Shown in pieces: positions 1 to 9,340 of a stretch of DNA of 64,000 nt. A program made the position numbers and the translations under genes. Within the stretch, counting starts at the first letter, position 1. Each line of letters starts with the position of its first letter. Origin of the DNA: Tetrapisispora phaffii CBS 4417 (lineage: Eukaryota > Ascomycota > Saccharomycetes > Saccharomycetales > Saccharomycetaceae). Under the pieces are notes generated by a model. That model had not been told where the DNA came from. It did no database searches and was given only the letters and a program-made list of their open reading frames with translations. Where the stretch lies: positions 248,001 to 312,000 of the forward strand of contig NC_016525.1 of the NCBI RefSeq assembly GCF_000236905.1, given 5' to 3'.

Positions 1-2
1 GA

Positions 3-1058
3 CCAGTTCTAGAAAAAGATGACCTTGGTGAATATTCGACATCACCAGATTGTCCTCGTTATATTATTAGGCCGAACGATCCTCAACCAGAAGGGATAAT
101 AGATTTTAAAAATGGTATTATCGTAACGAAAGAATCTTCATCTCATACTGTACGGAGAAGCAGCAGCTGTGGCAGTACATCTGGTGGGCATGTACATGCG
201 AGAAAACCAAAACCAGAAACCCCTAAAATCAATATTAATGACTTGAATATGAAATCAATGGTTTCAACAATGCATAATAATAATGATTCATTTGTGAGTA
301 AACCAAATATAATTATTAATAAATCAACGTATAACCAGGTTACCAATGAGCACACATACTTGATGAACCGTAAAGTTATGCCTAAAAAGGCTATAATCTT
401 TAATAATAAAATACCAATTGTAACTAATAAAATTATACAAACCAATACTACAACTAAGGTAAAAAAACCAAGCACTGTATCATATTCAAGACATGTGCTA
501 GAAAAGGTAACAACCGAAACACAAGTCAAAAATATGAAAAGATACCAGGAAAAAGCTACCAATACACGTAGACGAGATTACAACTTATCTTCAATTGTAT
601 CCAATTTAACAAATAAAGCATCGAAAAGTTCTTTAGGTAAAATTATTATAGAGACACCAAATAGTTACGTTCTGTCGATTCCGTTGAATTCCAAATTTAA
701 TACTTTACAGAAGTGTGAAAAGAGAAATAAATCTGAAAAAACTCCACATAATATTTCTGTAAACAATAATCCATACATTGCAGATGTGTTATGGTTCAAA
801 GGACCTGGTATCAATGTAAGTGCTAGAATGGTTAACAGTGGTGTGAATCTATCATCAATAGCACTGAATACATGGAAAAAACGTAGACGTGTCCACTTCG
901 ATGAAGTTGAAGAAAGTATTGAAGTGGCAGATGATGATGCCGTATTCGATTCAGATGATGAAAGGGTTGCTGAACCAGATGACGTCCAAGAAATGCCGGA
1001 TATGGGGTTAAAACCTTCTGCAAGTTATATAGCATACAGAATGAGACAATCAAAATAG
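3..1058 (+). CDS. Partial protein of unknown function with a C-terminal PP1-docking-like motif
   Basis: The frame is open from base 3 to the stop at 1056-1058, so the gene enters from the left edge and only its last ~351 codons are visible. I do not recognise it. The visible part is mostly low-complexity, rich in Asn, Lys, Ser and Thr, with no membrane segment or catalytic motif. Near the C terminus a basic patch runs into RVHF (bases 888-899), followed by a strongly acidic stretch. RVxF next to basic residues is the classical docking motif for protein phosphatase 1 (Glc7 in yeast), so a Glc7-binding role is possible but is inference. The gene converges on DCR2, with about 146 bases between the two stops. 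Confidence 0.6.
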   Translation, partial: PVLEKDDLGEYSTSPDCPRYIIRPNDPQPEGIIDFKNGIIVTKESSSHTVRRSSSCGSTSGGHVHARKPKPETPKININDLNMKSMVSTMHNNNDSFVSKPNIIINKSTYNQVTNEHTYLMNRKVMPKKAIIFNNKIPIVTNKIIQTNTTTKVKKPSTVSYSRHVLEKVTTETQVKNMKRYQEKATNTRRRDYNLSSIVSNLTNKASKSSLGKIIIETPNSYVLSIPLNSKFNTLQKCEKRNKSEKTPHNISVNNNPYIADVLWFKGPGINVSARMVNSGVNLSSIALNTWKKRRRVHFDEVEESIEVADDDAVFDSDDERVAEPDDVQEMPDMGLKPSASYIAYRMRQSK

Positions 1059-1204
1059 TTCATACACACACACACATACATACATATATATTTAATATTA
1101 TTTTTTGAGTTACAAGCGTTTAGATTCAAATTCTTTCTCCAATGACAAAGTATGTCGACCAAATTATAAAGTTACAGATAGATAATACATAGTTTTAAAG
1201 TGTT

Positions 1205-2881
1205 TTAAACAGCAATTCCACCAGAGACCAATTCTTGATGGTCAAACGTATCTTGTGAATTAGTCTGTTTTCTTTTCCAAGTTTCTATACTTAACTTATC
1301 AAAATCAATTTCAAAAACTCTAATTCTACGCTCAGTCCCCCCATAACCGGAATATCCACCTTCACCAGCTCCACCTCCGTAACATAGCCATGACTTACTA
1401 CCATAATCATCGTTGGATAGACAGTAGTCATTGCAATGGTCATGACCGACAGAGATTAACTGGACATTTAACTCCTTCTTTAAAAATTCTAAAGTACCGG
1501 AATTGTATTTTGGTGCCGTTACACCTTCTCTTCCACTACCTACAATTTTATTTTCTTTTCCAGTACTTTCTGATTTTATATTTAGATACTCAGGCAATGG
1601 AATATGGAAAAATGCCATATTTAAAGGTGTCTTTAATCCGTAATGTTTTCCAATGTAATTATATTGTGATGGTTTAATCCAATCGTATCCTGGAAAGGAT
1701 TTTGGTGATTTAGAATATTTATGGGAGTCCATAAATATCAAGGACCCAATTGGAATGTATGAATCCGGTTTATTCTTCTCTTCTTTATATATTTTTTGAA
1801 CGTAATTACCAATACCAAATGTGGTATCCAAAGTATCAATACCTGCATTAATTCTGAATGTTGAATATGGTAGTGATGCAGCAAGCTGAGATAATTCAAA
1901 ACGGTCAAGAGAACCTTCATCGTCATGATTCCCCCATACCATAGCCCATTTAATTTTTCTTGCAATGATCGGACCTACTACTTTCAATAATGCACTTTTC
2001 GAGTCCTTTTTGCACTGGTCACCCATTATCTGATCACCTGTAAAAATGACCAAATCTGGTTGTTCCAAATCCAAAACTTTATCAATAAATACTTGTGTTT
2101 TCCTATCTGCTTTACAGTCATCAGTTGGTGGGAATTCATCATGACACTCACCATCAGTTATGGAAAAGTGCATGTCTGCCAATTGAACAATTTTATACTT
2201 TGCAGAGTCCTGCTTCAAAACTAAAGTACGGTCCTTCGTTGATGTGATCTTGTCAGATGCTGGCATATGTTTATAGATAGAGAATTTTGTCAATGCATTT
2301 ATGGTTATTCCATCTACCAATTTCCAACCAGGTCTTGGATCGAATTCCAAGTTATACAATACATCGACATCAGCAATTGGTTCAAATGTCTCTGGACTTG
2401 TCAACTTTGAAACAATTGCATATGTGTCTTCCAATAAATGTTTCTTTTCTACATTTTCACCTAGTTCTTGGGACTCTAAAGCCTTTTTAGAAACGATATC
2501 AGAAATATACTTGAAGTTCTTCACTTTGAGCAGTGGCCCAACGTTGACCGAGTCATAGAAGAAATATTTCTTGAAAATATTCAACGAAGAACTGTAAAAA
2601 TCCAAATCTTTCTTCACTATTGTTCTATAAGAACGTCCATGTTTAACTCCAGCAGAACTGATTACCGAAGGACACCAACTGGCCCCTAGTATGCTGATAC
2701 ACCTAATAACACCGGCATTGATAACAATATTGCCTTTTCTGCCAGTATATTTATCAAAGACAAGCAGGTCAGCGTTTCTATCGATATTTTCGGCGTTGTG
2801 AAAAAACAGGAACCAGATTGTCACTGTGAAGACAACCAAAGGTAGGTACAATTTGGTGAACCGTCTGTTAAATCTTATCAT
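1205..2881 (-). CDS. DCR2: Dcr2-like calcineurin-type metallophosphoesterase
   Basis: A 558-residue protein close in length to S. cerevisiae Dcr2 (578). An N-terminal hydrophobic segment at about residues 13-29 looks like a signal anchor. The metallophosphatase metal-binding motifs appear in order: LADMH (~232), GDQ (~279), GNHDDE (~317) and GHDH (~480). Dcr2 is a phosphatase linked in S. cerevisiae to cell-cycle Start and to Ire1 in the unfolded protein response. The paralogous Sia1 is the main alternative. The neighbouring genes match the YLR36x/YGR06x region, which favours Dcr2. The ATG at 2879-2881 is the first in frame. The gene is divergent from ERG25 across a 1.75 kb gap. Confidence 0.85.
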   Translation of the reverse strand: MIRFNRRFTKLYLPLVVFTVTIWFLFFHNAENIDRNADLLVFDKYTGRKGNIVINAGVIRCISILGASWCPSVISSAGVKHGRSYRTIVKKDLDFYSSSLNIFKKYFFYDSVNVGPLLKVKNFKYISDIVSKKALESQELGENVEKKHLLEDTYAIVSKLTSPETFEPIADVDVLYNLEFDPRPGWKLVDGITINALTKFSIYKHMPASDKITSTKDRTLVLKQDSAKYKIVQLADMHFSITDGECHDEFPPTDDCKADRKTQVFIDKVLDLEQPDLVIFTGDQIMGDQCKKDSKSALLKVVGPIIARKIKWAMVWGNHDDEGSLDRFELSQLAASLPYSTFRINAGIDTLDTTFGIGNYVQKIYKEEKNKPDSYIPIGSLIFMDSHKYSKSPKSFPGYDWIKPSQYNYIGKHYGLKTPLNMAFFHIPLPEYLNIKSESTGKENKIVGSGREGVTAPKYNSGTLEFLKKELNVQLISVGHDHCNDYCLSNDDYGSKSWLCYGGGAGEGGYSGYGGTERRIRVFEIDFDKLSIETWKRKQTNSQDTFDHQELVSGGIAV

Positions 2882-4627
2882 TTTTGCAGTTGATTACAAT
2901 GCCCCCAGCGGTAAAGGAAGAACAGGGAAAGAGGAAATAGAACTAGTTTTGAGAACATCGCAGCTTCAGAAAAACGAATAGAATATATTGATGAATCAAA
3001 CCGTACTATCGATTCCTTATAAGTCATTGCTGTGTACCTGGATCACAAGGTATCTTAGTCGATGGAGTAAGCTTGGCAGAACCATTTTCCCGTTAGTAGT
3101 AAACCAGAAACGGCCCATGTGACACGTATTAAATTTGATGTAGCAAAGTTGCAACCGGGTAACAGGCACGATAGGCTTGTCCTTCCCTTGACTGATCGCA
3201 ACGTCCAAAGCTGTTGTGGCTCTGGTGTGTGTGGGTCAACAAGCTGATGCCGTGAGTTTGCATCGTTTATGTTGTTGGAAACGCAGACACACTGCTCGTT
3301 TAGCGAGAGATAACAATGGGTTGAGCGCGTGATTCCGAGCGAAGTCAGTGCAAATATGCCAACCGGAGTGTTGAGAGCATTGGTCGAAGTGGCAGTGTTC
3401 TCATACCAATTGCCATTACAAGTGTTTCAGAGTCGTTTATATCCAGCAGACATCAAACACGACCTCACTCCCGAAACCACTTACGAATGTTCACCGTGCA
3501 ACGGCCCACCGTCGTATAAACACCAGAGTTAAAGAGCGAGTCAACCGAGGCCCATTGGCGAGCAATTAACGACGTGTTTGCGCACTTGATCTCATCCCCA
3601 CTGGACCAGAGCTCAGCTTGCACACTGGCACTTGCTGTTGCCCTTGCTCTTGCACTGGCAGCTTTTCGAAATGACAGTTGAGCAAAAAAGAGATTGAGCT
3701 TTTTCCGTCTCTGTGCGCCAGTTTGTCTGTGATAAACCGAAAAATTTCCGTTTTTGCAGTTTTTTCTTTTTTCGAGCTCGTTCCCGATCCGGGATCTGGC
3801 GCGAAGAACCGTGCGTAGAACTCTGACAGCTCGCTGTGGGATCTCGTAGGAAACACACGTCGCTCTCTTGCCCTCTCGCTCTCGAGAAGAGCACAAGAAA
3901 TCGCATCTAAACGAGAGCCCATCTCAGCTGCTCTGAAAAGTTTTTCAGAGCAGCATCTCTGCAATTTGTTGCTTTGCAATGGTTGTCAGCGAGATGTTCT
4001 GACAACTCGATGGGCTATCAGTGAAGTTTATAAGACTGGTTTGCTGTTTCTCTCGTTTTTTGCAGAAGATTATTACTATTAGTGGAACTTGTCTGAACAC
4101 TTAACGGCGTACATGGATTAGTCGTTAATTAGTGCGATAGATTTCATATATATCTTTTAAATGTCTCTTGAATGCTTCTGTGGTATGTTTCGGCTTCTGC
4201 TAGTTCGTGAGCTCTCGTAGCTTTCGTTTTTATGGTTTTTATCGTTCATTGCAAAGCTCTTGCTGCTCTCTGCAATATATGCGCTTCATTAAACTTTTAC
4301 TTTCATGATCCATGTCTTTACGCCATCCAGTAAGGCTAATGTAACGACATGCTAAAATTTTTTTTTAAATTAATTGACTAGTCAATCGATTAATTAATTA
4401 GGTAGTTAATTTGTTATTCGCAAAATTTTTTTCTTCTTCAGTTTTGCCTTTTGCTTTCATACTCTTTGATCCAATTCACTCCTATATAAATGCAATGTTT
4501 TTTCACATCTATCATGCCAGGGAACAATTCTCTTCTTGAGGTTTCGATTTCTTGTTTGCACTTTTGCGTTTAACTTTAGGAACAAGACCCGCAAGAGAAC
4601 AAAACCTTTTACGCAACATCACTAAGA
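2882..4627. other. Long divergent intergenic region DCR2/ERG25 with a G+C-rich stretch
   Basis: No convincing gene is present. The stretch at about 3040-3980 is much richer in G+C than the flanks; its open frames overlap on both strands and match nothing I know. From about 4340 the DNA becomes A+T- and pyrimidine-rich, with a TATATAA element at 4483-4489, about 140 bases before the ERG25 ATG. A Reb1-type CGGGTAA lies at 3156-3162, about 275 bases upstream of DCR2. Several sterol-response-like elements lie in the G+C-rich part. Confidence 0.6.
3263..3914. promoter_or_regulatory. Cluster of Upc2/Ecm22-type sterol response elements
   Basis: The sterol response core TCGTATA occurs at 3512-3518. 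The related TCGTTTA core occurs at 3263-3269, 3296-3302 and 3433-3439, and on the minus strand at 3908-3914. Two of these extend to TCGTTTAG (3296-3303, and 3907-3914 reversed), matching the AR1 form TCGTTYAG. Upc2 and Ecm22 bind such elements and activate ergosterol genes, including ERG25 in S. cerevisiae. They sit 0.7-1.4 kb from the ERG25 start, which is distant, and could also act on DCR2. Confidence 0.45.
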
Positions 4628-5554
4628 ATGTCTTCTGTTTTTGGTAACGTTACCATTGCTAACGCATTGAAGGATCCTTCCTACTTCAAGACTTTACAAA
4701 ACATTGCTGCATCTCAACCACAATTAAATGTTGTTGAACAATACTGGTCCGCTTGGTACACTTACATGAACAATGATGTCCTAGCTACCGGTATTTTCTT
4801 CTTCTTATTACATGAATTCACATACTTTTTCAGATGTTTACCATGGATGATCATTGATCAAATGCCATACTTCAGAAAATGGAAGATTCAACCAACTAAG
4901 ATCCCATCCGCTAAGGAACAATGGTACTGTTTCAAGTCCGTTTTATTGTCACATTTCTTAGTCGAAGCCATCCCAATCTGGACCTTTCACCCAATGTGTG
5001 AATCTCTGGGTATTTCTGTCGAAGTTCCATTCCCAACTATCAAGAGAATGACTTTGGAAATCGCTTTATTCTTTTGTTTAGAAGATATGTGGCATTACTG
5101 GGCCCATAGATTATTCCATTATGGTGTTTTCTACAAGTACATTCACAAGCAACATCATAGATATGCTGCTCCATTTGGTTTATCTGCTGAATACGCTCAT
5201 CCAGCTGAAACTTTATCCTTAGGTTTCGGTACCGTTGGTATGCCAATGTTATACGTTTTATACACTGGTAAACTACATTTATTCACCTTATCCGTATGGG
5301 TCGTCTTAAGATTATTCCAAGCTGTCGACTCTCACTCTGGTTACGATTTCCCATGGTCATTAAACAAGTTCCTACCATTCTGGGCCGGTGCTGAACATCA
5401 CGATCTACATCATCACTACTTCATTGGTAACTACGCTTCCTCTTTCAGATGGTGGGATTATTGTCTAGACACCGAAGCTGGTCCAGAAGCTAAGAGTGCT
5501 AGAGAAGAAAGAATGAGATCTAAGGCTGAAAAGAACGTCAAGAAGAACAATTAG
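4628..5554 (+). CDS. ERG25: C-4 methylsterol oxidase Erg25
   Basis: A 308-residue protein colinear and very similar to S. cerevisiae Erg25 (309). It is a membrane di-iron oxygenase that removes the C-4 methyl groups of 4,4-dimethylzymosterol in ergosterol synthesis, with Erg26, Erg27 and Erg28 at the ER. The three histidine clusters of the fatty-acid hydroxylase superfamily are intact: HRLFH (~160), HKQHH (~172) and HHDLHHH (~256). Several hydrophobic segments fit an ER membrane protein. The C terminus ends KKNN, a dilysine ER-retrieval signal. The start is the first ATG after a pyrimidine-rich leader. Codon use is strongly biased, as expected for a highly expressed gene. Confidence 0.98.
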   Translation: MSSVFGNVTIANALKDPSYFKTLQNIAASQPQLNVVEQYWSAWYTYMNNDVLATGIFFFLLHEFTYFFRCLPWMIIDQMPYFRKWKIQPTKIPSAKEQWYCFKSVLLSHFLVEAIPIWTFHPMCESLGISVEVPFPTIKRMTLEIALFFCLEDMWHYWAHRLFHYGVFYKYIHKQHHRYAAPFGLSAEYAHPAETLSLGFGTVGMPMLYVLYTGKLHLFTLSVWVVLRLFQAVDSHSGYDFPWSLNKFLPFWAGAEHHDLHHHYFIGNYASSFRWWDYCLDTEAGPEAKSAREERMRSKAEKNVKKNN

Positions 5555-5773
5555 ATGTGTTCTCTGACTTCAACATTTAAAACATCTATTCATATATTTA
5601 TTATAAAACAACGATTCATTACTTCTAAATAGAATAAATATATTTTCATAATTAAATTTATAAAATGATACACTTTATTACATTACATGGTTTTAATACA
5701 TATGTTTATGACCTCTATTTTTAATTATATTTTTGTATCACCATTGGATTACCAATTGTGCAGTTTAAATTAT

Positions 5774-6658
5774 TTACATTAAGTCGTTCTTGTTATGCAA
5801 TGGCCATAGGCAGTCAAGCAGTTTGTTTTGGATATATGAGAATAATTGCGATGTAATCCAATAAATACTCAATATCATGGAAGTTTGTGTGGAGATGCCC
5901 ATCATGAATACACTACTCATTCTTGAGACATTCAAGACACTGTTCATCGCATTGCTCAGTTTCCCCCCTACTAACGCCTTATCTCTTCTTCTTGCAAACA
6001 TAATCCCATTGTATTCAACATTCATGATAGATAATGTTCCTAAGATTACAGGAAGCAACATGGGCAATGGTTCAAATGGCAAACTGAGGTCCAATGTAGA
6101 TTCAAGAATATTATTAGCGTATAGGATATTGTCGGTATTTGTCTCTTTGAGTACATGCATGGTGTTTGAATCAGGGTCAGTGACCAACCTTCTAATTCCT
6201 AATGAGATGGTAACCCAAAGAGGTATCTGTACTAACGGTAAAATCATATTTTTCCATAAATCTATATTGTATTTCTTGAATAGTTTCTTCTGTCTATTTC
6301 TAGATTCTTTTAGAGACAGCATCTTAATCTGTTCTGGTGTTAGTTTTTGAGTTTGAGCCAACCTTAATGCCACAACTGGCTTGATTGATAACACAACATT
6401 CCTCAGATTATTCTGTTTTACCAATCTTTGTCTTTGAAGTATACTCAATGGTAGAGTAAACAACGTTCTTAATGTAACTGAAGACAGAGGTATTAAGATC
6501 ACCCAGGGAATATTTGTAACTTCATGAAGACTAACAAACGCTTCTGCTACTGCTGTAATCGTTGAAAAGCTTCTACTCCTCGAGGTGGTCTTAATACAAC
6601 AAGTCCTAGTTGCGGACACAAGTGGAAAGAATCCCGCCTTATAAACACTTGTAAACAT
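5774..6658 (-). CDS. COX18: Mitochondrial inner-membrane insertase Cox18
   Basis: A 294-residue Oxa1/YidC/Alb3-family protein, slightly shorter than S. cerevisiae Cox18 (316). The first ~35 residues are rich in Ser, Thr and Arg without acidic residues, as in a mitochondrial targeting presequence. Hydrophobic segments at about 48-72, 138-158, 198-215 and 245-275 match the YidC-family fold. Cox18 exports the C-terminal domain of Cox2 across the inner membrane during cytochrome c oxidase assembly. Position next to ERG25 and SPT4 matches the S. cerevisiae YGR060-063 order, but ADE6 (YGR061C) is missing between ERG25 and COX18. The two genes converge. Confidence 0.92.
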   Translation of the reverse strand: MFTSVYKAGFFPLVSATRTCCIKTTSRSRSFSTITAVAEAFVSLHEVTNIPWVILIPLSSVTLRTLFTLPLSILQRQRLVKQNNLRNVVLSIKPVVALRLAQTQKLTPEQIKMLSLKESRNRQKKLFKKYNIDLWKNMILPLVQIPLWVTISLGIRRLVTDPDSNTMHVLKETNTDNILYANNILESTLDLSLPFEPLPMLLPVILGTLSIMNVEYNGIMFARRRDKALVGGKLSNAMNSVLNVSRMSSVFMMGISTQTSMILSIYWITSQLFSYIQNKLLDCLWPLHNKNDLM

Positions 6659-6993
6659 CTTGTTGTCCTATCGTTTTCTATTTAGTTATCATCCCACTAC
6701 TTATATATTTGTTGGATAATTTTTTATGGTAAATATGTTCATTTAAATTTGTAACTACTTATATCAACTTTAAAAAACAGATGGATGTTTAAACCACGAT
6801 AGCAGGTGAAAAACCAAACCCTTTTCAAAATTTATCACACACCCTTACAAGAGACATAATTCAACCGTTAATGTTATTATATCATTGTATTACAGTTTAA
6901 ATAACTTACTCCTATATATATATTCTTATATTTCATAATTATGCTACTTACGTTGGGACCATAAGCCCCTCCCCCCTAAGTTCGATGGCTATT
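6659..6993. other. Intergenic region COX18/SPT4
   Basis: This 335-base A+T-rich region holds the 3' end of SPT4 and the promoter of COX18, both on the minus strand. There is a short C-rich run at about 6967-6977. I see no gene or RNA. Confidence 0.5.
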
Positions 6994-7305
6994 TTACTCC
7001 ACCTGGCTACCATCTCTTGGCTTATAATGAGGAAGCAAATCGACGACTTCGATTGGCAACCTACCGTCAACTTTAACGGCATACATGCCAGGTATATACG
7101 AATCGACATTCAACCATTTAGCAACCCATGACTTGGAAGGTTTACACATGCCCACTAGCCCTTCAAAAGAAGGCGACGTGCACTCAATTGAAGAGACGCC
7201 TGCCTCTTCAAATATACCTTGACAGTTTGGACAGCCCTCCCTGGAAAACTCATTAGTGGTTTGCACTATTCCACATAGCATACATGCTCTGTCGTTACTA
7301 GACAT
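6994..7305 (-). CDS. SPT4: Transcription elongation factor Spt4
   Basis: A 103-residue protein, essentially the length of S. cerevisiae Spt4 (102). It carries the zinc ribbon with two CxxC pairs (CMLC and CPNC) in the first ~32 residues and the conserved C-terminal half containing [12 protein letters not shown]. Spt4 pairs with the NGN domain of Spt5 (the DSIF complex) and promotes processive transcription by RNA polymerases I and II. The ATG at 7303-7305 gives the family start. It is divergent from RPS22B. Confidence 0.97.
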   Translation of the reverse strand: MSSNDRACMLCGIVQTTNEFSREGCPNCQGIFEEAGVSSIECTSPSFEGLVGMCKPSKSWVAKWLNVDSYIPGMYAVKVDGRLPIEVVDLLPHYKPRDGSQVE

Positions 7306-7774
7306 TCTTGTACAATTTGTTGACTCGACAGTTAATGTTATGTTTTCCCAAGAAACATCAACCTAAAACCGGATCCAAACACAGTGCATACCCTAGTGCA
7401 TCTTCTCACTTTTATAGACAGCTGACTAAACTCAATAATTGCAGCTGAAAGCTTCCTGGTTGCCAGTTCATTAGGTTCTTGGAAAATACTTATTATCATT
7501 TTTCATGTTTGTTATCATTTAAAGGTCAAATTTCCGACGTCTACGTCAATCTCTGTGCTTAGAAACGTTTTCGAAATTTCGAAAAAATTTTCATTTTAAA
7601 GTCTCGAGAATTCGAAAAGTATAAAAGGCATTGTAAATTCTGAACAATTTTTCAAACATTTCTTTTAACTTTTAAAGATAGCTTGTGAAATTGTTCACTT
7701 TTCTGTTTTACTTATTATTGTGGTTTCTATCTGAATAGATTATTGTCAACAATCGTGATTCTCATACCTTAATT
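7306..7774 (+). promoter_or_regulatory. Divergent SPT4/RPS22B promoter and RPS22B 5' leader exon
   Basis: A TATAAAAG element at 7620-7627 precedes a T-rich stretch, placing a plausible RPS22B transcription start at roughly 7660-7720. Upstream there is a GACGTC/ACGTC pair at about 7536-7550 and a CCCTAG flanked by two GTGCAT copies near 7385-7402. The latter resembles but does not match a Tbf1 or Rap1 site. The non-coding first exon would run from the start site to 7774, where a GTAAGT donor begins. Confidence 0.4.
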
Positions 7775-8312
7775 GTAAGTTGCATTTTCATGTGTGATTC
7801 GATGTTCAATTAATAATGGGAACAGTCTATCTGCACTGGTAGTGTTGATACTGGATCATTGGGGGAGATCTCTGAAAGGGTGCTGGTATACTCAGGTTGC
7901 GTTGTTGTTTGACGCAACCATTCGCAATGATGCTGTTGTAAGAATCAAATGTTGCTACGCAGAGTTAGACTACTAATGAAATACATATTTTTTTTCTGTC
8001 GAACAAGAATATTGCTATGTCTGCGTATGCTTTTTGATACCTTTGTACAACTTATCTATGTTGCAAATCCACCTCAAGTGGACACTTGCAATGTCAATTA
8101 CACATCGCTGTAGTCATTTAGTCTAACATGAGTTATGTATCCGGACTCAGTGTCGTCACCCTCGCGGTTGCAATAACTGGTTTATTTTTAGTCAATAGGG
8201 CCAATGTGGATTGTTCCCTCTGTGAACTCGTTTCACTTTTTTTTTTTTTATTTAACTTTCTTATCATACTAACTTTTAGTTGTTTACTAATTATTTTCAA
8301 CTTTCATCATAG
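7775..8312 (+). other. 5' UTR intron of RPS22B
   Basis: A perfect TACTAAC branch point lies at 8267-8273, followed by the acceptor TAG ending at 8312, 17 bases before the RPS22B ATG. The earlier TTTTAG at 8274-8279 is too close to the branch point to be used. The best donor is GTAAGT at 7775-7780, giving a 538-base intron; GTATGC near 8025 is a weaker alternative. S. cerevisiae RPS22B also has a 5' UTR intron, reported as a target of the double-strand RNase Rnt1, so the arrangement appears conserved. No credible protein is encoded inside. Confidence 0.65.
7824..8126 (+). ncRNA. Candidate structured RNA inside the RPS22B 5' UTR intron
   Basis: Nested complementary segments build one long arm: AGTCTA (7824-7829) with TAGACT (7966-7971), TCTGC (7830-7834) with GCAGA (7959-7963), ATCATTG (7855-7861) with CAATGAT (7925-7931), and an apical GGTTGCGT (7895-7902) with ACGCAACC (7912-7919). 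A second hairpin follows: TTGCAA/TTGCAA (8061-8066, 8086-8091) enclosing CCAC/GTGG. A second AGTCTAA at 8120-8126 can pair with TTAGACT (7965-7971), offering an alternative closing stem. It may be an Rnt1-type regulatory hairpin or a snoRNA. I see no AGNN tetraloop and no complete H/ACA layout, so its identity is open. Confidence 0.4.
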
Positions 8313-8329
8313 CACATTCCAAATAAAAA

Positions 8330-9340
8330 ATGACTCGTACTTCTGTTTTAGCCGATGCTCTAAATGCTATCAACAACGCCGAAAAGGCTGGTAAAAGACA
8401 AGTTATGATTAGACCTTCGTCTAAGGTCATCATCAAGTTTTTACAAGTCGTTCAAAAACATGGTATGTCCCATTACATTATTTGCTTAGAAATGTCTTAA
8501 TGAACCTTAGTTTTGTTTTTCCAATAGAAATAACATTTACCGCTACAGCATTGACAAATTGTTGCAATTGTACTCAGAGTTTAGATCAGAAATTATTTTT
8601 AATCCCGGGCTGATAACTGGATGGTTTGATCGGATAGTATTCATACTTATGAGCATATACACTTATGCTTTTCAGTCCCATACTGTCTTTTAATTGTCCG
8701 GGAGAACAAATTATTGTGGGAATGCTTCTTACACGATGTTTTATTCCGCAAGGAATTCCCATATTTTACATTCGTTTACTTTCCCTCAACATCTTACAAA
8801 ATTTATTTTTTGTAACTTCTCCCATATATAATTTTTTTTACAATTCTTTTTCTGATCTTCCAACTTTGATTATTCCAACATTTGCTGTAGTGTATTTGTT
8901 CTTTTTATATTTAATACAAAAATAAGGTTATTTTTTAAGAAATAGAATTTATTCTATACACCAAAGCAAATTTAATTTTGAATGTTCTATTAGTATACTA
9001 ACTGTTAACAATAAAAACAATCTAAGATTAATTAAGGTTAATTTTTCTTTTATTTGTCTTTATGGATTTATTTTATATAGGTTACATTGGCGAATTCGAA
9101 TACATTGATGATCACAGATCTGGTAAGATCGTTATCCAATTAAATGGTAGACTAAATAAAGTAGGTGTTATTTCTCCAAGATTTAACGTCAAAATTTCGG
9201 AGATTGAAAAATGGACTGAAAATTTATTACCTGCCAGACAATTTGGTTATGTTATTTTAACTACTTCTGCTGGTATTATGGACCACGAAGAAGCTAGAAG
9301 AAAACATGTCTCTGGTAAGATTTTAGGTTTCGTCTACTAG
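8330..9340 (+). CDS. RPS22B: 40S ribosomal protein uS8 (Rps22), two coding exons
   Basis: Exon 1 is 8330-8462 (133 bases, starting [16 protein letters not shown]); exon 2 is 9081-9340 (260 bases, ending GKILGFVY). Together they encode 130 residues, the full length of yeast Rps22, almost identical to the S. cerevisiae protein. The junction splits a Gly codon (G|GT). The intron (8463-9080, 618 bases) has donor GTATGT, branch point TACTAAC at 8996-9002 and acceptor TATAG. uS8 binds the central domain of 18S rRNA in the small subunit. Intron position, the presence of a 5' UTR intron and the intronic snoRNA all match S. cerevisiae RPS22B rather than RPS22A. Confidence 0.97.
8600..8773 (+). ncRNA. 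snR44: Intronic H/ACA snoRNA, snR44 homologue
   Basis: Within the RPS22B coding intron, a first hairpin is closed by CCCGG (8604-8608) and CCGGG (8698-8702). It is followed directly by an H box AGAACA (8703-8708, consensus ANANNA). A second hairpin closed by GGGAAT (8718-8723) and ATTCCC (8755-8760) is followed by ACA at 8768-8770, three bases from the proposed 3' end. In the first pocket, GATAACT (8612-8618) is complementary to AGUUAUC and TTTAAT (8689-8694) to AUUAAA. These flank U106 of yeast 18S rRNA, the known snR44 target. The pocket-to-H-box spacing is 14 bases, as the family requires. S. cerevisiae snR44 resides in an RPS22B intron. Confidence 0.8.

Noticed and set aside
7824..8104. 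Reading the 5' UTR intron structure as a full H/ACA snoRNA (AGACTA as H box, ACA at 8100-8102)
   Set aside because: The second hairpin has no proper guide pocket or lower stem, and I found no rRNA match for the first pocket; it is kept only as a structured RNA of unknown type.
8128..8925. Short open frames 5' of and inside the RPS22B introns
   Set aside because: They lie within introns defined by branch points and acceptors and have no conserved protein features.
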